NCBI GenBank assembly: GCA_949358305.1
Contig: OX442317.1
Span: forward strand, 6,204,186-6,268,185
Length of the DNA: 64,000 nucleotides
DNA from: Strigamia acuminata
Taxonomy: Eukaryota; Arthropoda; Chilopoda; Geophilomorpha; Linotaeniidae
Reading direction: 5' to 3'
The notes under the pieces are model-generated. The model was not told where the DNA came from, searched no databases, and saw only the letters and a program-made list of their open reading frames with translations. Position numbers and translations under genes: made by a program. Positions 23,267 through 34,940 of the stretch are shown one piece after another. Numbering within the stretch: position 1 is the stretch's first letter; every line of letters starts with the position of its first letter.

Positions 23267-26200
23267 CAGTTTTTCCGTAAAGAAAACACTAAAACCTTTA
23301 AGGTACAAGGTAAAACAGATATTAAAAACCCTATGGTAATGTAACAACAACTACAAACTCTATGGAAGGTAAAACACTTGCTATAAAGACTCTTCTGTTA
23401 TGGTAAAACAGTTGCTAAAGACTCTTCTGTTTTTAATTTTTAATAAAACAGAATTGTTGATTATCTGAGAGTCGGAATAATTCGATACTATGAAAACAGG
23501 AAGTGGTTTTTAGCTGTGAAAATTGGTGAAAATTGTAAAACGCGAGGAAGTCGTTTTGGGTTTCGTTCCGTCCGTTTTCGTCCGTTTTCGTTCAGTTTTG
23601 GTTCGAAAATGCAGTCGAGTGTGTGATGAGGTAAATGTCGAAAGTGATGACCCATTTGTAGTATATGGAAAGTGGGTCAGTTGGTGAGGATAAGATGTTA
23701 GCAGAGCTGCCTTTAATAGAGCAGATGTCTCGCAAAAAGGGCTCAGTGTTGGCATGACGTCACTTGTACCCCTTGCAGGGAAAGTACAACAGATGTTGAC
23801 ACTTGCGTCCACCAGGCCGAGACATTTCACTATACAGAAGAGGTTTGCGACCAAGAAAAGGGGTCTGTGGGTGGCCTCTTGTCTGGCGTGGAGGGGTGAA
23901 CATGGGCCAATAGGGTTGCTTTTATTATATCAATAAATAAATAAATAAATTATTTAGTTTCTCTTGTTTTTGCACTTTGGAATTTCTACTTTTTCGTCCA
24001 TTGCGCAGTTTTGAACGAGGTTTCGAGTTAAAACGGTCGTTTTAACGAGGAAAACGACACGAAAAGACAGAAATAATGATTTTATTGTATGAAATGTTAA
24101 GAAAAATGATAGATTTTAGTGTAAATTGCGTGTAAATTGGCAATAGGTGTGTAAATGGTGTATTTCTTTGTAATATTATTTAGAATTATTTGGTGTAGGG
24201 TGGGTGGGGGAAGGTGTTTAATGAGCACCTCTTTTAGAGAGATTTTTTCATTCTGGTTGCACCATCTGCTGACCAAGGGCTTAAGGGCAACCAGTCGCCT
24301 GACTGGTCCATGGGAAAGGGACTTTTGGACCATAGGCTAGGGTTGGGGCAAGGTCAGAGGTCATCTTCTTTCACGTCATAGTCCAGTGACAAACCCTTGG
24401 CGTAACACTTTGCCCATGGGTAAGAAGAAGGATTTGGCGGGGGACAAAGAAGTCTCCTTTGCAGTGGACCTAGAAGATGGGGAGGAAAAAGGGGGAGATG
24501 GGGGTCGGTTTTTTGTGTTATGTGGGGGTTATGTTGGCAGTGATGGCGTCCAGTGTGGGGTTGGAGCCAGAGTTATGGTATTGGTTCGAATGGAATGGAT
24601 TTTGCACAAAGACATGACATAGCGCTCTTTAATTTATTTTACATTTTTTTTTCTGCTTTCGACGACTTCTTCGTCTCGTTTTTCTACCGTTTTCGTTTTA
24701 TGTGGGATTTTTTTGGGTTTTTGGTTTTTTAATTATTTTAAATAATAAGTGTGTTTATTCGGAAGGTTTTTGTAGGATTTTTTTGGGTGTTGTTTTGGTT
24801 TTGTTTTATTTAAAAAATTAAAGAATTTAAAAAAAAATTGAATAAAGCCTAAAAAAAAACCAAAATTTCTTAAATGGAATCTAAAGAAACGCTAAATTCA
24901 CTAAATAAAACGTAAAAAACACGCTAAATTCATTAAACAAAACGTAAAAAATACAAATTTTGTCAAATAAAACTTTAAAAAACACAAAACCCTCCAAATG
25001 AAACCTCAAATATCAAAATATAACAAATAAAACCTAAAATCAAGAAAATAAACCACAAAAAAAAAATTTTTAAACCAAAATAATCCAAATAAACGTTAAA
25101 AATAATCAAAATAACCAAAATAAAATCTAAACATACCAAAATTTCTCAAATAAAACCCGAAAAATCCAAACAATCCAAATAAAACCTGAAAAAATAAAAA
25201 TAAACAAACCACAAATTAATTTATTTTTTTAAAAAAAACCTAAACGACCAAATTAACACCTATAAAAAAATCCCTCCAAGTCTCTCATTACAAAATTACA
25301 TTTAACTGCATTTTAACCGAGATTTTAACGCACTTTAAATTTCTAAAGCCGGGCGTCATTTCCAAATACAAGTTAACAAAACCTCGTTCAAAGCCAAACT
25401 CGCTTTTATTTCCAGTTATTTCAAACTTGGTTTCAATTTCCTTTTGAAAATCCATAAAAACAAACGAGTAAAAACCCTTAGAAACACATTTGGAGAAACT
25501 TGTTGTTTTTTCCACCACTTTTTGCATCTTTCAGGAAGTAAAAACACTTCCTTATAACACCCAGTAACCCATTGAACCAAACCATCCCAACAGTAAACAA
25601 GCTAAAAATAAAACGTGAACAAAAGGGTTATATACGTCCAGCTGCAAAGGAGGAAGCAAAGAGGTGAAATACCTTTTACCCCTTACTGTTAGAGAGGTGG
25701 GGGGAAGAGCAGGAAGGGGTTACGAACCCCCCATTGAATACCTTAGGGGTCCAATAGCGACCTCCTGCAGTGAACCCCTTTGATTCCAGTTATGCCATTT
25801 GCCATCAGCTGCTGCTGTTTGGTTACCCAAAGTGGGTCAAGATGGGTTTTTAGGGTACATGGGGGTATTTGAGGGGAAATTGGGTGGGGGAGGGGTGTGG
25901 GCTAACCTTGAACTTGTATAGCTAGGGGTAGAATAAAGTGTAAACAAGTTTACAAGGTTTCTTATTTTTTTTTAGTTTGGAAAAATATTTTTGGCGGTTT
26001 TTTTTGCGTGTTAAGCTATGGGAATTAGGGTTAAGGAATTATTTTTTTCGTCTTGTTTGGGAGACGGGAAAGAGGATTATTTGGTAGAGTGGAGGTGTCA
26101 GCCGTTAAAATTAGTATGTCCCATATTGATTTTTTTTTTATGTGTGGAAATTATACAATGTTTTTGAAGTAGGTTTTTTCCCCTTTTTCTTCAGGGTTGA

Positions 26201-26320
26201 TTTAATTTAATTTCTTTTAATGGAGTTTAAAAAGTGTCAGAGTTGAAAATTATGCAGTCGTGTTGGGAAGGGCTGTTTTTTTTTAACTTATTGTTATTTT
26301 GCGTTGTTTTGGGATTTTTT
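23267..26320. other. Non-coding stretch, no gene seen
   Basis: Balanced pieces at 23500-23900 and 24200-24640 have short open frames with no family resemblance. An AAATAAATAAAT run lies near 23935, and a long A-rich stretch with recurring CAAATAAAACCTAAAA strings runs through 24840-25220. Confidence 0.4.
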
Positions 26321-26815
26321 TTAGATATTGTTGGTATTTTGAGATATTTTGAGATATTTTGAGATATTTTTTGGATATTTTGAGATATTTTGAGATAGTT
26401 TTTGGATATTTTGAGATATTTTTGGATATTTTGAGATATTTTTGGATATTTTGAGATATATTTTGGATATTTTGAGATAATTTGAGATATATTTTGGATA
26501 TTTTGAGATATTTTTAGATATTTTTTTGCATATTTTGGAATAGAGTTTGGATATTTTGAGATATTTTTGGATATTTTGAGATATTTTTGGATAATTTGAG
26601 ATATTTTTTGGATATTTTGAGATATTTTTTGGATATTTTGAGATATTTTTGGATATTTTGAGATATTTTTTGCATATTTTGAGATATTTTGAGATATATT
26701 TTGGATATTTTGAGATATATTTTGGATATTTTGAGATATATTTTGGATATTTTAGATATTTTGCGTTATTTTGAGATTTTTTTGAGATATATTTTGCATA
26801 TTTTGAGATATTTTT
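26321..26815 (+). repeat. Degenerate minisatellite of GATATTTTGAGATATTTTTG
   Basis: Almost 500 bases of GAGATATTTT and GGATATTTT units in irregular 10-21 base periods. The minus-strand frame reads as Lys, Tyr, Ile and Ser repeats and is not credible as a gene. Confidence 0.85.
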
Positions 26816-28727
26816 AGTTATGGCGCTTCTTTGCAATAAAAATCCCTAAATTTTAAATAAATTTTTATTTTAAATTTATTTGTGATATTTTTAATTTTGG
26901 ATTTTATTTTCCTGAAAAGTTTCTAAAATAAATTTTTCTTCTCGAATTTTGGTTCGGTGGCGGCTGTGACGCCTGGCGTATTCCGGCACGCAATTTGAAC
27001 CTAACGCCATCTATGGCCAAAACATTGAACACAAATCCTCCGCTTCATATTTTTTCTTCTTCTCGCAGTTTAAATGAAGTTTTCATTTAAAACTTTTAAA
27101 AGTGGAACGCATTTCAATTCCCTTTGAATTATATTTTACCATACGAATTGATTTAATTTTTCAAATCTTAATTAGCGCGAAAATTAAAAACAAAACAATT
27201 TGTTAATTTTTACAAAACACAAGAAAAAAAATCCCAAAAAAAAAAACTGATGTTTTGATAATTACAACGAATTTTTTTTTATTCCTCTCTACTTTTTTGT
27301 TCTGCGTTTCCTTCCATATTTCCATTTAACATGAGGAGGGGGTAGAAATGGAGGGAAAAAAATGCTGCAGAGAAACAAAAATCGAAATTTTTGTTTCTAT
27401 GGTAACCGTTGCTAGGTAACGAGGGAATCCAAGCTAAAAAACACAGAATTGGGGATAAAAATGAAATTTTAAATGTGGAAAATAAAACATAAAAACCTTT
27501 CATAAATGAAAAATCCCAAACTCAAATCCAATTTTTATAACAAAAAAAAAAAAAAAAAAAAAAATTTATATAAAAAAAAAAAAATGGCCGATATAATTTC
27601 TACACCACCCCATCCCCCATTCGCCCCAAACCTAAAAATATCTCATAATTTTTCATATAATAACACATTTATAATAAAAAATAATAAATAAAACAGAATT
27701 CAAAAAGGTTTTTCTTTGAAAAAAATCCCCACAATTCCCTCTAAACTGATTTTTTTTATATGTGGGGGTCTTTTTAGTCCACCCCCCATTTTCTGTGGCT
27801 CGTGCTTGCATCTTTTGTAGGTGAGTTAGTCGCGTGGCGCCATGACAGCTGCCCCCATCTCATATCCCCTTCTTGGAAACCCTCCTCTTATATTTTAGGG
27901 GTTAATTTGCATAACTACAGAAAAAAAATAGAAAGAGAAAAAAAAACGCAGGAATTTTTTCAACTTCGGAAAATAATAAAATTTAAACAAAAATTAAAAA
28001 TAATCGAAGATATTTGACGATAAAAAAAAATAATATTTCCTTTTACCAATTTCCATCCATTTAAATCCGCAAACGCGATTCAAAACGTGTAATTTAATCC
28101 ATTCCCCGATACAACAAACAATTAATTGAATGCTCGTCAATGCGCCGCGTGTGTTAACGAGGTTTAGCTTTATGACAAGTTTATTAGTAAAAAAAAATGC
28201 GTAATTAAAGGTTAGGCAGATTACGTAACGCAAGCTTTCAGGTCTGGTCTTAATTTGAGCCTTAAATTGGCCAAAACGCTGATTCAAAGCGCCGCCCTCG
28301 TTGTAGCGCGCGTGCATTCGAGTGCGAGTTCGCAGTACGGAGGGAGTCGCTTAATTGTTCGCTCGGTAACGAAACGTGTCAACTGAGCATCACGAGGGGT
28401 AACCGAAGGGTTGCGCGATCGGTTTTAACCCTTTGAATTCATTCGGGAGTCGTTGAAAGCGAATTACACCCAATTGAATACAAGCAACACTTAATTTGCA
28501 TAATTACGGGTCAAAGGATTGGTGACCCCTGACCACAATACTGCAGTACGTGTCGCCGAGGGGGGGAATCAAAGGGTTAAGACTAATAACACTACACACG
28601 TGGACGAGGGTGGTATTGTTGACAGGCTGGTCACGTCCTCGCAGGACTCGATAGAAGAACATGAATGAATTGGAATTAATTTATTTTGTTTGTGAAATGA
28701 GAGTAAATTTTGATTTTTGTGTTGCAG
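26816..28727. other. Upstream region of Krüppel
   Basis: AT-rich, with poly-A tracts at 27540-27585, then increasingly balanced from about 28230 to 28640. This last part probably holds the 5' UTR or proximal promoter of Krüppel. The first coding exon was not found. An acceptor TTTTGTGTTGCAG ends at 28727. Confidence 0.45.
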
Positions 28728-30209
28728 GGCTGGTCGCTGTACTTGGCGAGGTCCTCGAAGATGAAAGAAGGGTCGGAAGGCGACCTGGGGCCGGTGCCTC
28801 TGACGGTGAAGGACTCGACGGCCAACAACAACGCGCACGCCAACAACAACTCGACGGCGAACAACAACAACCAGAACAACAGCACGCCGCCGTCGCTGGT
28901 GCCGCCGACGCTGACGCCGACGCCGTTCCTGTCGCCGCTGTCGGCGGCCGCGCGCGCGCAGGTGGTGGACGCGACGCTCGCCGCGATCGGCGCCGAAGTG
29001 GCGGCGGCGGCGGCGGCGGCCGGCGCCGGGGCGAACGCGCCGACCGTGGACGGCAACGACGGGACGACGAGCGGCAAGGTGCGCGTGACGAAAGACACGC
29101 AGCCCAGGGACAAGATCTTCGTGTGCAGCGTGTGCAACCGCTGCTTCGGCTACAAGCACGTGCTGCAGAACCACGAGCGAACGCACACGGGCGAGAAGCC
29201 GTTCGAGTGCCGCGAGTGCCACAAGAGATTCACGCGCGACCACCACCTAAAGACACACATGAGGCTGCACACGGGCGAGAAGCCCTACCACTGTATCCAC
29301 TGTGACCGGCAGTTCGTGCAAGTGGCCAACCTGAGACGACACCTGCGCGTGCACACGGGCGAGAGACCCTACGGCTGCGAGTTGTGCACGTCGCGCTTCT
29401 CGGACAGCAACCAACTCAAGGCGCATATGCTCATACACAAGGGGGAGAAGCCGTTCGAGTGCAAGAAGTGTCTCGGCCGATTCCGACGGCGCCACCACCT
29501 CATGCATCACAAGTGCCCCAAGGACGAGAACAACCTGGGCAAGACGCGGAGGGGGCGCAGGCCCAAGACCAATGCCGACCTGGCGTGCCACCAGGCCCTC
29601 GCGCTCACCTCCTCGCCGTCCGCCGCCCCGCCCAAGGACAACAACACCAACAACACCAACGCCAACGCCAACTCCAACTCGAACGCGAGCGCCAAGCCCA
29701 AGCGCGAGCGCAAGCCCCGGGAAACCCGAAGAATCATCAAGCTCAACATCCCACTGTCGGCCGCCACGGCCACGCCCAACGCCGTGCTGGGCATGGGAGT
29801 GGGTGTGGGAGGAGGAGTGGGAGTGGGGGTGGGCGAGACGAGCCATCGGGGGTACCGGGCCTCGCCGGCCCATCCGCCCGAACAGACGGAGCCCGAGGAT
29901 TTGAGCATGCACAGCAGCGACAACGGCGACAGGCAGCCGAGCAGTCGCGCCAGGCGCAGGAGTCAGCGGAGCACGGACGACGACGAGTCGGAGATGGACG
30001 CGGTCGTCGAGGACGACGACCAGGACGAGGAGCACGAGCACGAGCACGACGAGCATGACGAGCACGACGAGAGGATGTCGGAGGAGGCCGAGGAGGGCGA
30101 CGACGGCGACGACGAAGGCGACAGCGACACCGAGTCGGAGGCCGACGAGAACGGCGCTGGCTCGGCGCACGCCAACGAGTCCGCCTGCGAGGACGGAGAC
30201 CTCTCCTAA
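28728..30209 (+). CDS. Kr: Krüppel gap-gene C2H2 zinc-finger transcription factor, main exon
   Basis: Five linked zinc fingers match Drosophila Krüppel, including [20 protein letters not shown], the [12 protein letters not shown] finger and [17 protein letters not shown]. The first four are C2H2; the fifth ends HHLMHHKC and is the odd C2HC-type finger typical of Krüppel. Further on, [13 protein letters not shown] carries the PEDLS motif that recruits the CtBP co-repressor. Krüppel represses target genes during segmentation; that is family knowledge. Around these cores the protein has diverged: an Asn-rich N-terminal part, an Ala run, a Gly-Val run and a long Asp/Glu/His-rich tail. The exon starts after TTGCAG at 28727 and is open from its first base, so at least one 5' exon is missing. 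The first in-frame ATG is 28761. Codons are very G+C rich compared with the flanks, which causes long antisense shadow frames. Confidence 0.95.
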   Translation, partial: GWSLYLARSSKMKEGSEGDLGPVPLTVKDSTANNNAHANNNSTANNNNQNNSTPPSLVPPTLTPTPFLSPLSAAARAQVVDATLAAIGAEVAAAAAAAGAGANAPTVDGNDGTTSGKVRVTKDTQPRDKIFVCSVCNRCFGYKHVLQNHERTHTGEKPFECRECHKRFTRDHHLKTHMRLHTGEKPYHCIHCDRQFVQVANLRRHLRVHTGERPYGCELCTSRFSDSNQLKAHMLIHKGEKPFECKKCLGRFRRRHHLMHHKCPKDENNLGKTRRGRRPKTNADLACHQALALTSSPSAAPPKDNNTNNTNANANSNSNASAKPKRERKPRETRRIIKLNIPLSAATATPNAVLGMGVGVGGGVGVGVGETSHRGYRASPAHPPEQTEPEDLSMHSSDNGDRQPSSRARRRSQRSTDDDESEMDAVVEDDDQDEEHEHEHDEHDEHDERMSEEAEEGDDGDDEGDSDTESEADENGAGSAHANESACEDGDLS

Positions 30210-33020
30210 CGGTTCTTCAATCTGATGACACAAGTGTCCTGCCTGCCTGCCTCGATGCCTGCCTCAACTTTATACATATATACCTCAGATATATACATAT
30301 AAACAACGTGCGGATCACAGAGAACGAAGAACTCAAGAAAGAGAAGAGATGGGCGACTCCACATATGACATGACGATGAAATTTCATTGACGAATGTTTG
30401 AATCCATCCAAAGCTACCTCCATGCTGCCAGGTGTGCTTCCATTATGGCTTGCTTGCTTGCGCTTACTTAGGCTTGACACAATCTACTGTCTAATGTCAG
30501 CCACACTTTTTCCTTCATAATAAATAATAATAATAATAATAATAACGAAAAAACATATCTACAACCATTTTTTTAATTTTTTTTTTTTTTTTTTTTTTTT
30601 TATCTCAGGGATTTTTTTTGGTTTAATTTTTATTCATTTTTTATTAAAATTACAGCTCACTTCACAATCATTCCTCTTTCAACTTACATATCAAAAAGTG
30701 CAAGATTTAGTTCAAACAGACTCAGGGACTATTAAGTATAAAATTCCACTTTTTTTTTTTTTTTTTTTTTTTTTTTGTTTTTTGGGGATTTATTTATTTT
30801 TTTTATTTAATTCTACCAAAAATATACTAAGAATTCCAAAGCATATTGAACAAGCAAAAAAAATTCATGTTTTATGTCCAAGAACTTAATTTTTCTTGAA
30901 GTGTTTTCTGTCTCTACAAAGGCGTTGTTATTTGTTACAGCTCGGATAGAAACATCTTTAAGATACAAAAATATATATAAATATATTTTTTTTTTATAAA
31001 AAGGAAAAAAGAAAATTCAATCTAGTCGAAAAATTTCTTCTTACTTTTTAAGAGGCTAAATCACGTAAATACCTGCAGCCATTGGAAGCATACCTGTTTG
31101 CATATTTTTATTACCAATATTTAAATTATTTAATACCAAAAGAATTGAAGTGTTTTTGGTAATCAACTAACTACTCCTACCTATATACTAATACCTAAGA
31201 AAAATGCAGATTTTTTAAGAGAAATATCACTGTCTCAAAAAATAATAATTACCAATGATAATAATAGTAAAAAAAAAGAAAGAAAACTCTATTTTCTGAG
31301 AAAGTAAATGGTGATGTGTTTGGAAAAAATGGACGTAGATATTTATCAAATGTTAAAATTCATTTAGTTTTGTTTCTCAAATTCGTGTCGTTTAATTTTC
31401 CTTTTATTTCAACAATTGGAAACCGAAATTAGTCCTAAGTCCGTTTGCAAATGGCTACCGGAAGATATCTCCGCAGCGAATTAAATTTAAATTGAATTTA
31501 AAAACATAAAAGAAATATAAAATTAATAAAGAAATTTTTGGTGTTAAAATTTAATTTTTTTTGTTTTTAAACTTAAATTTTTTGAATACATAACCGAAAA
31601 TTAGTCGAAATTTGTCTATTTCAACTCCGCAGCGAATTCTTAATGGTTCCCAAATTGCAAATGGCGAAAACAATTGAGGTTTCTGATGTTTTTACTGATA
31701 TTTTAAAACCATTTGTACCGTAAAAATAATAGTCAGGATACATTTCAATGACAGGGTTTTTTTTTAAAAAAAAAATAATAATAATAATTCAATTTCTTAT
31801 TTTTAATTTTTGATATTTTAAAATTCTCGTAATGTGTCAGGCTGAAATCAAATTTTTGTACAGATGAAAAGTAGTTAGATGAGAAATTTTAGGGGGAATG
31901 AAGCTTAAAAATAAGCGAAAGCAAAAAGAAAGTCAGTTGTTGAATACGGATCGAGTGTTTTTATTTCGGATTCAAAAAACCTAGGATTGTAAAAGGGGGA
32001 ATTTTTTAATCGTCGTTGTTTGTTTTTTTTTCTGGTTTGGTTTTTCTTTTAAAAATAGTTAATATCCGGTTGGTTTAGGAAAAATTTAAAAAAAAATCAT
32101 TTTGATATAAGTAATTATTATTTTTTGATCGGTTCGGTTTTGTACAAAAAAAAACAACAACAAACAAAAACAAAAGAAAATCTGATTTTTAATTTAAATT
32201 AAATATTAAATGGTGTTTTTTGTTTGTTTTTTTGTTGTTTTTCGTGCGACCGAACGAATTTTTTTGTGTTTCTTTAAAACTGGTGGTGAATTAACTGAAT
32301 TTTGGCAAAATATTTGCACTTAATTTGTGAAACAAAGATCATATAACTTGTTAAATGATGAAATATACCAAAGAAAGTGTTTACATAATTATTTGTGCTT
32401 TTTAACAATATTTGAATCAAAATATTTTTGTTTTGTTTTGTTTAAATGGCGAAATCAAACATGTTTTATGCTCAGATTAATTCATTGAAATGTATTTTCT
32501 TCTTACTGTTTTAATTTGTTATATACTGCTATGTTTTTCTATACTTTACATTTTCACCTGTTTGACCAGAGTGTGGAGCAATGGCGCATCTGCTTTTCAT
32601 CTTCCATATTTGGTAAGTACTTTAACACAATTTTAAAAAGAAATAAAAATAAAAACAACATTGGGGTATTGAGAAACATAAAAAAAACACATTTTCTTGG
32701 CATAAAAAATCCTTACGAAATTTTATTTTATCTACAAAATTTTCTAATTTCAGGGGCAATGTTGCTTACTGCATAATACATGAACCGACTTGACTATGAC
32801 TCACCAGACACTGACATTTCGTGTATAATTACACAACTGCTCATTGTATCGCCTTTATTTACCCCAAACAGAATTCAAAAAATAAATAAATAAATTTGAC
32901 TTTAACACGCTAGGCGCATACATGAAATCATGTTTAACTTGCAATTAAACATGTAATGTTGTTTCAATGTTGTTAATAAAAAGAACAACAGTCGCGTATC
33001 GAAATTGCCATTTAATTCTC
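30210..33020. other. Krüppel 3' region and AT-rich flank
   Basis: AATAAATAATAATAA at 30520-30545 offers the first poly-A signal. Poly-T runs follow at about 30579-30601 and 30750-30776. A diverged direct duplication, spaced about 165 bases, shares CCGAAxATTAGTC and CTCCGCAGCGAATT (31423-31480 and 31590-31640). No second conserved gene was recognised. Confidence 0.45.
32570..32775 (+). other. Candidate pair of small exons around a 141-bp intron
   Basis: TTGACCAG| precedes 32570. A good donor TTTG|GTAAGTAC is at 32613, and an acceptor CTAATTTCAG ends at 32753. Two frames read across the junction; one of them ends TAA at 32776. The signals are good but no homology is recognised. This could be a 3' UTR intron or a non-coding RNA. 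Confidence 0.25.
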
Positions 33021-33162
33021 GGCACTCGAAAACTAAAATATTTTGTGTTTTACTTCAATTTTAAAACAAAAATGACATCATTTCTTGTTTAAACCCATGT
33101 TAAAACTTAAAATACACTTAAACTAAAATTGTTAAAACAAGTATTTTTATTTTTGAGTGCAG
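33021..33162. mobile_element. Small inverted-repeat element (GCACTC-AAAA-TAAAATA tips)
   Basis: The left end GCACTCGAAAACTAAAATA matches the inverse of the right end, GCACTCAAAAATAAAAATA. The inner half AACTTAAAATACACTTAAAC followed by TAAAATTGTTAAAACA is shared almost exactly with 41408-41510, so this is a two-copy dispersed family. Confidence 0.5.
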
Positions 33163-33328
33163 CTAGTGTCGAAAAGATCGAGAAAAGCCGTTTAAAAAGA
33201 CGTTTAAATGTGTTTAAGTCTAAATTACTTTACGAAAAGCTAATTTTTGAGTCTCAAAACCCGATGTTGATTTATTTCGATAATTTTTGTTGTTTTTGTG
33301 AGGTTAATTTTGTTTATTTCTGTTACAG

Positions 33329-33394
33329 TTTTGTTCTTACGAAATGATGACATTTTGAAGGAAAAAACGACTGTTATTGGGACCACAAATACAG
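33329..33394 (+). other. Candidate 66-bp internal exon
   Basis: Flanked by TTTCTGTTACAG| and ACAG|GTAAGAAA. One of three frames is open, reading LFLRNDDILKEKTTVIG and onward. No family is recognised, and one open frame in 22 codons is not rare by chance. Confidence 0.25.
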
Positions 33395-34502
33395 GTAAGA
33401 AAACAAGAATAAAAGTTGTTTTTGAAAGCGTCATTAGTTGTCGGGTTTAGTCGAGTTAGCGAGGGTAGTTTTAGCGTCACGATAAAGAAAACCGGTAACC
33501 TTGGAGCAAGTTGTGCGGTAGTAACCTTGATCTTGACACCATTTAGACCGATCGGGGCCAAGGCGGACTTCCATTCAGGCCGCGCAAGTTATTTCTTGGC
33601 CCGACGCCAAGCGTTTTTCACCCGCTTACAACTCTTCGTGAGGTCACTCACCCGTTTTGCGCCGCTCACTCCGAAAAGAAAATATGGAAACATTCTTTTC
33701 ACAAAAATACGAAAGCGAGGCGACGGAAACACATGCCTAATAATTATAATAACCGTTCTAAACACTTGCACGATTTAACGTCTGTTTACGCTAAATGTCC
33801 GTTATTAGACGAGAAAATTCAAGTGGCGACTCAAAACTGGCAAAAAAAATATTATTTTTTATTATTTCTATCTTCGTCGGCCATTTTTAAAGGCAAAACA
33901 AGTCTCGATTTCACTTCCGCGTCCGGACTTCTATTTTTAGATGATTCATTTCTTTTTTTTCTTCTTTAGCTCTACTACTTGACCCCGTTTTTTACGAGCA
34001 AAAAATATTTTACGATCTTAACAAGTGGCTGACGCTTTTCCTAAAGGGCCTTGAAGCGTGTGACGTCATACCCATCCAACATCAATTTTTTGTTGTTTCT
34101 TTAGTCGCGTGACTGCATTGAAAAAATGAGGGGAAACATGGGGGATAATTTTTTCCACCTGTTGGGAGGGGGTAGGGGTTCAGGTGGAGTTTTTTTTTTT
34201 TAGAGGGGGATGGGGGCAAGTTGGATATTTTTTTTTTATATATATAAAAATAATAATTGTAAAAATTAGTGGGTAAGGAAAATGCTCTGGAAATAGAAAG
34301 GTCTAAAATAGGGGGAAAATTGATGAGGGGTATTTAAAGGAGGTGGGGTGGATTTGCAGTTGAAGAAAGGGTCTAATATGGTGAGAATAATGCTCGTAAG
34401 ATGATACTTGTAACTGCAATTTAAACTCGCCACGGAGTGTTTATATTATTAAATATAAAGTTTATTTATTGCGAGTGAAATTGAGTTGAAGGCGCAGGCA
34501 AA
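33395..34502. other. Non-coding stretch, no gene seen
   Basis: A GC-richer part at 33470-33740 has open frames on both strands with no recognised motif. The rest is AT-rich with a G-rich piece at 34130-34360. Confidence 0.4.
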
Positions 34503-34940
34503 ACAGCATTTTAAACAACGTGCCGTATTTTATCGATAAAGAACCGCGGCATACGTTCATCGTTCGTGAGGTTACTACGGAAACAATACCGTACTTTTGC
34601 AAAAATACGGTATTCTTGGTGTCTCAGCCGCGGCTACTATTCGAGGGCGACTCTTAATTGGTAAAATACGGTATATTTAAAGGGATTTTTAAACTACTTG
34701 TGTCGATTTAGCTTGGAAAACAGCGGTTTAGTCGGCTGTCAGTCGCAGTGGACTTGCGCACAACATTTGAACAACAAAACATGTTTAACTGCAAATTTAA
34801 ACAACAAAATAACTTGCGAAATCGTACAAGGGTGTAGGACATTCTCGAAAATTTGAATACAGCAAATAATTAAAGTATTGCGCGATATTTAAACAATAAA
34901 ACATCGTTAAACATGCATGAATGCGATTAGTGTTTGAAAT
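34503..34940. repeat. Dispersed repeat interrupted by a MITE
   Basis: GCATTTTAAACAACG before the insert, and TGTCGATTTAG, GTCAGTCGCAGTGGACTTGCG and CAACAAAACATGTTTAACTG after it, follow the order of the copy at 9812-9935. A third partial unit (AACAATAAAACATCGTTAAAC, then TTAGTGTTTG) lies at about 34892-34938. Confidence 0.5.
34523..34671. mobile_element. CCGTAT-family MITE, short copy
   Basis: 149 bp between CCGTATTTTATCGAT and ATTGGTAAAATACGG, with a second inner pair CCGCGGC/GCCGCGG and a central TACCGTACTTTTGC / GCAAAAATACGGTA palindrome. TA follows the right tip. The left flank is TG, so a TA duplication is not intact. Confidence 0.6.

Noticed and set aside
22968-23280. Open frames of heptapeptide repeats on both strands at 23 kb
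   Set aside because: They are produced by the 21-bp minisatellite, whose period is a multiple of three.
29247-30233. Long minus-strand open frame opposite Krüppel (328 codons), and others in the same exon
   Set aside because: The Krüppel exon is very G+C rich, which removes stops from the antisense frames. The translations are low complexity and match nothing.
33416-33778. 120-codon plus-strand frame in a GC-richer patch
   Set aside because: It has an opposing open frame, no splice or start support, and no recognisable motif.
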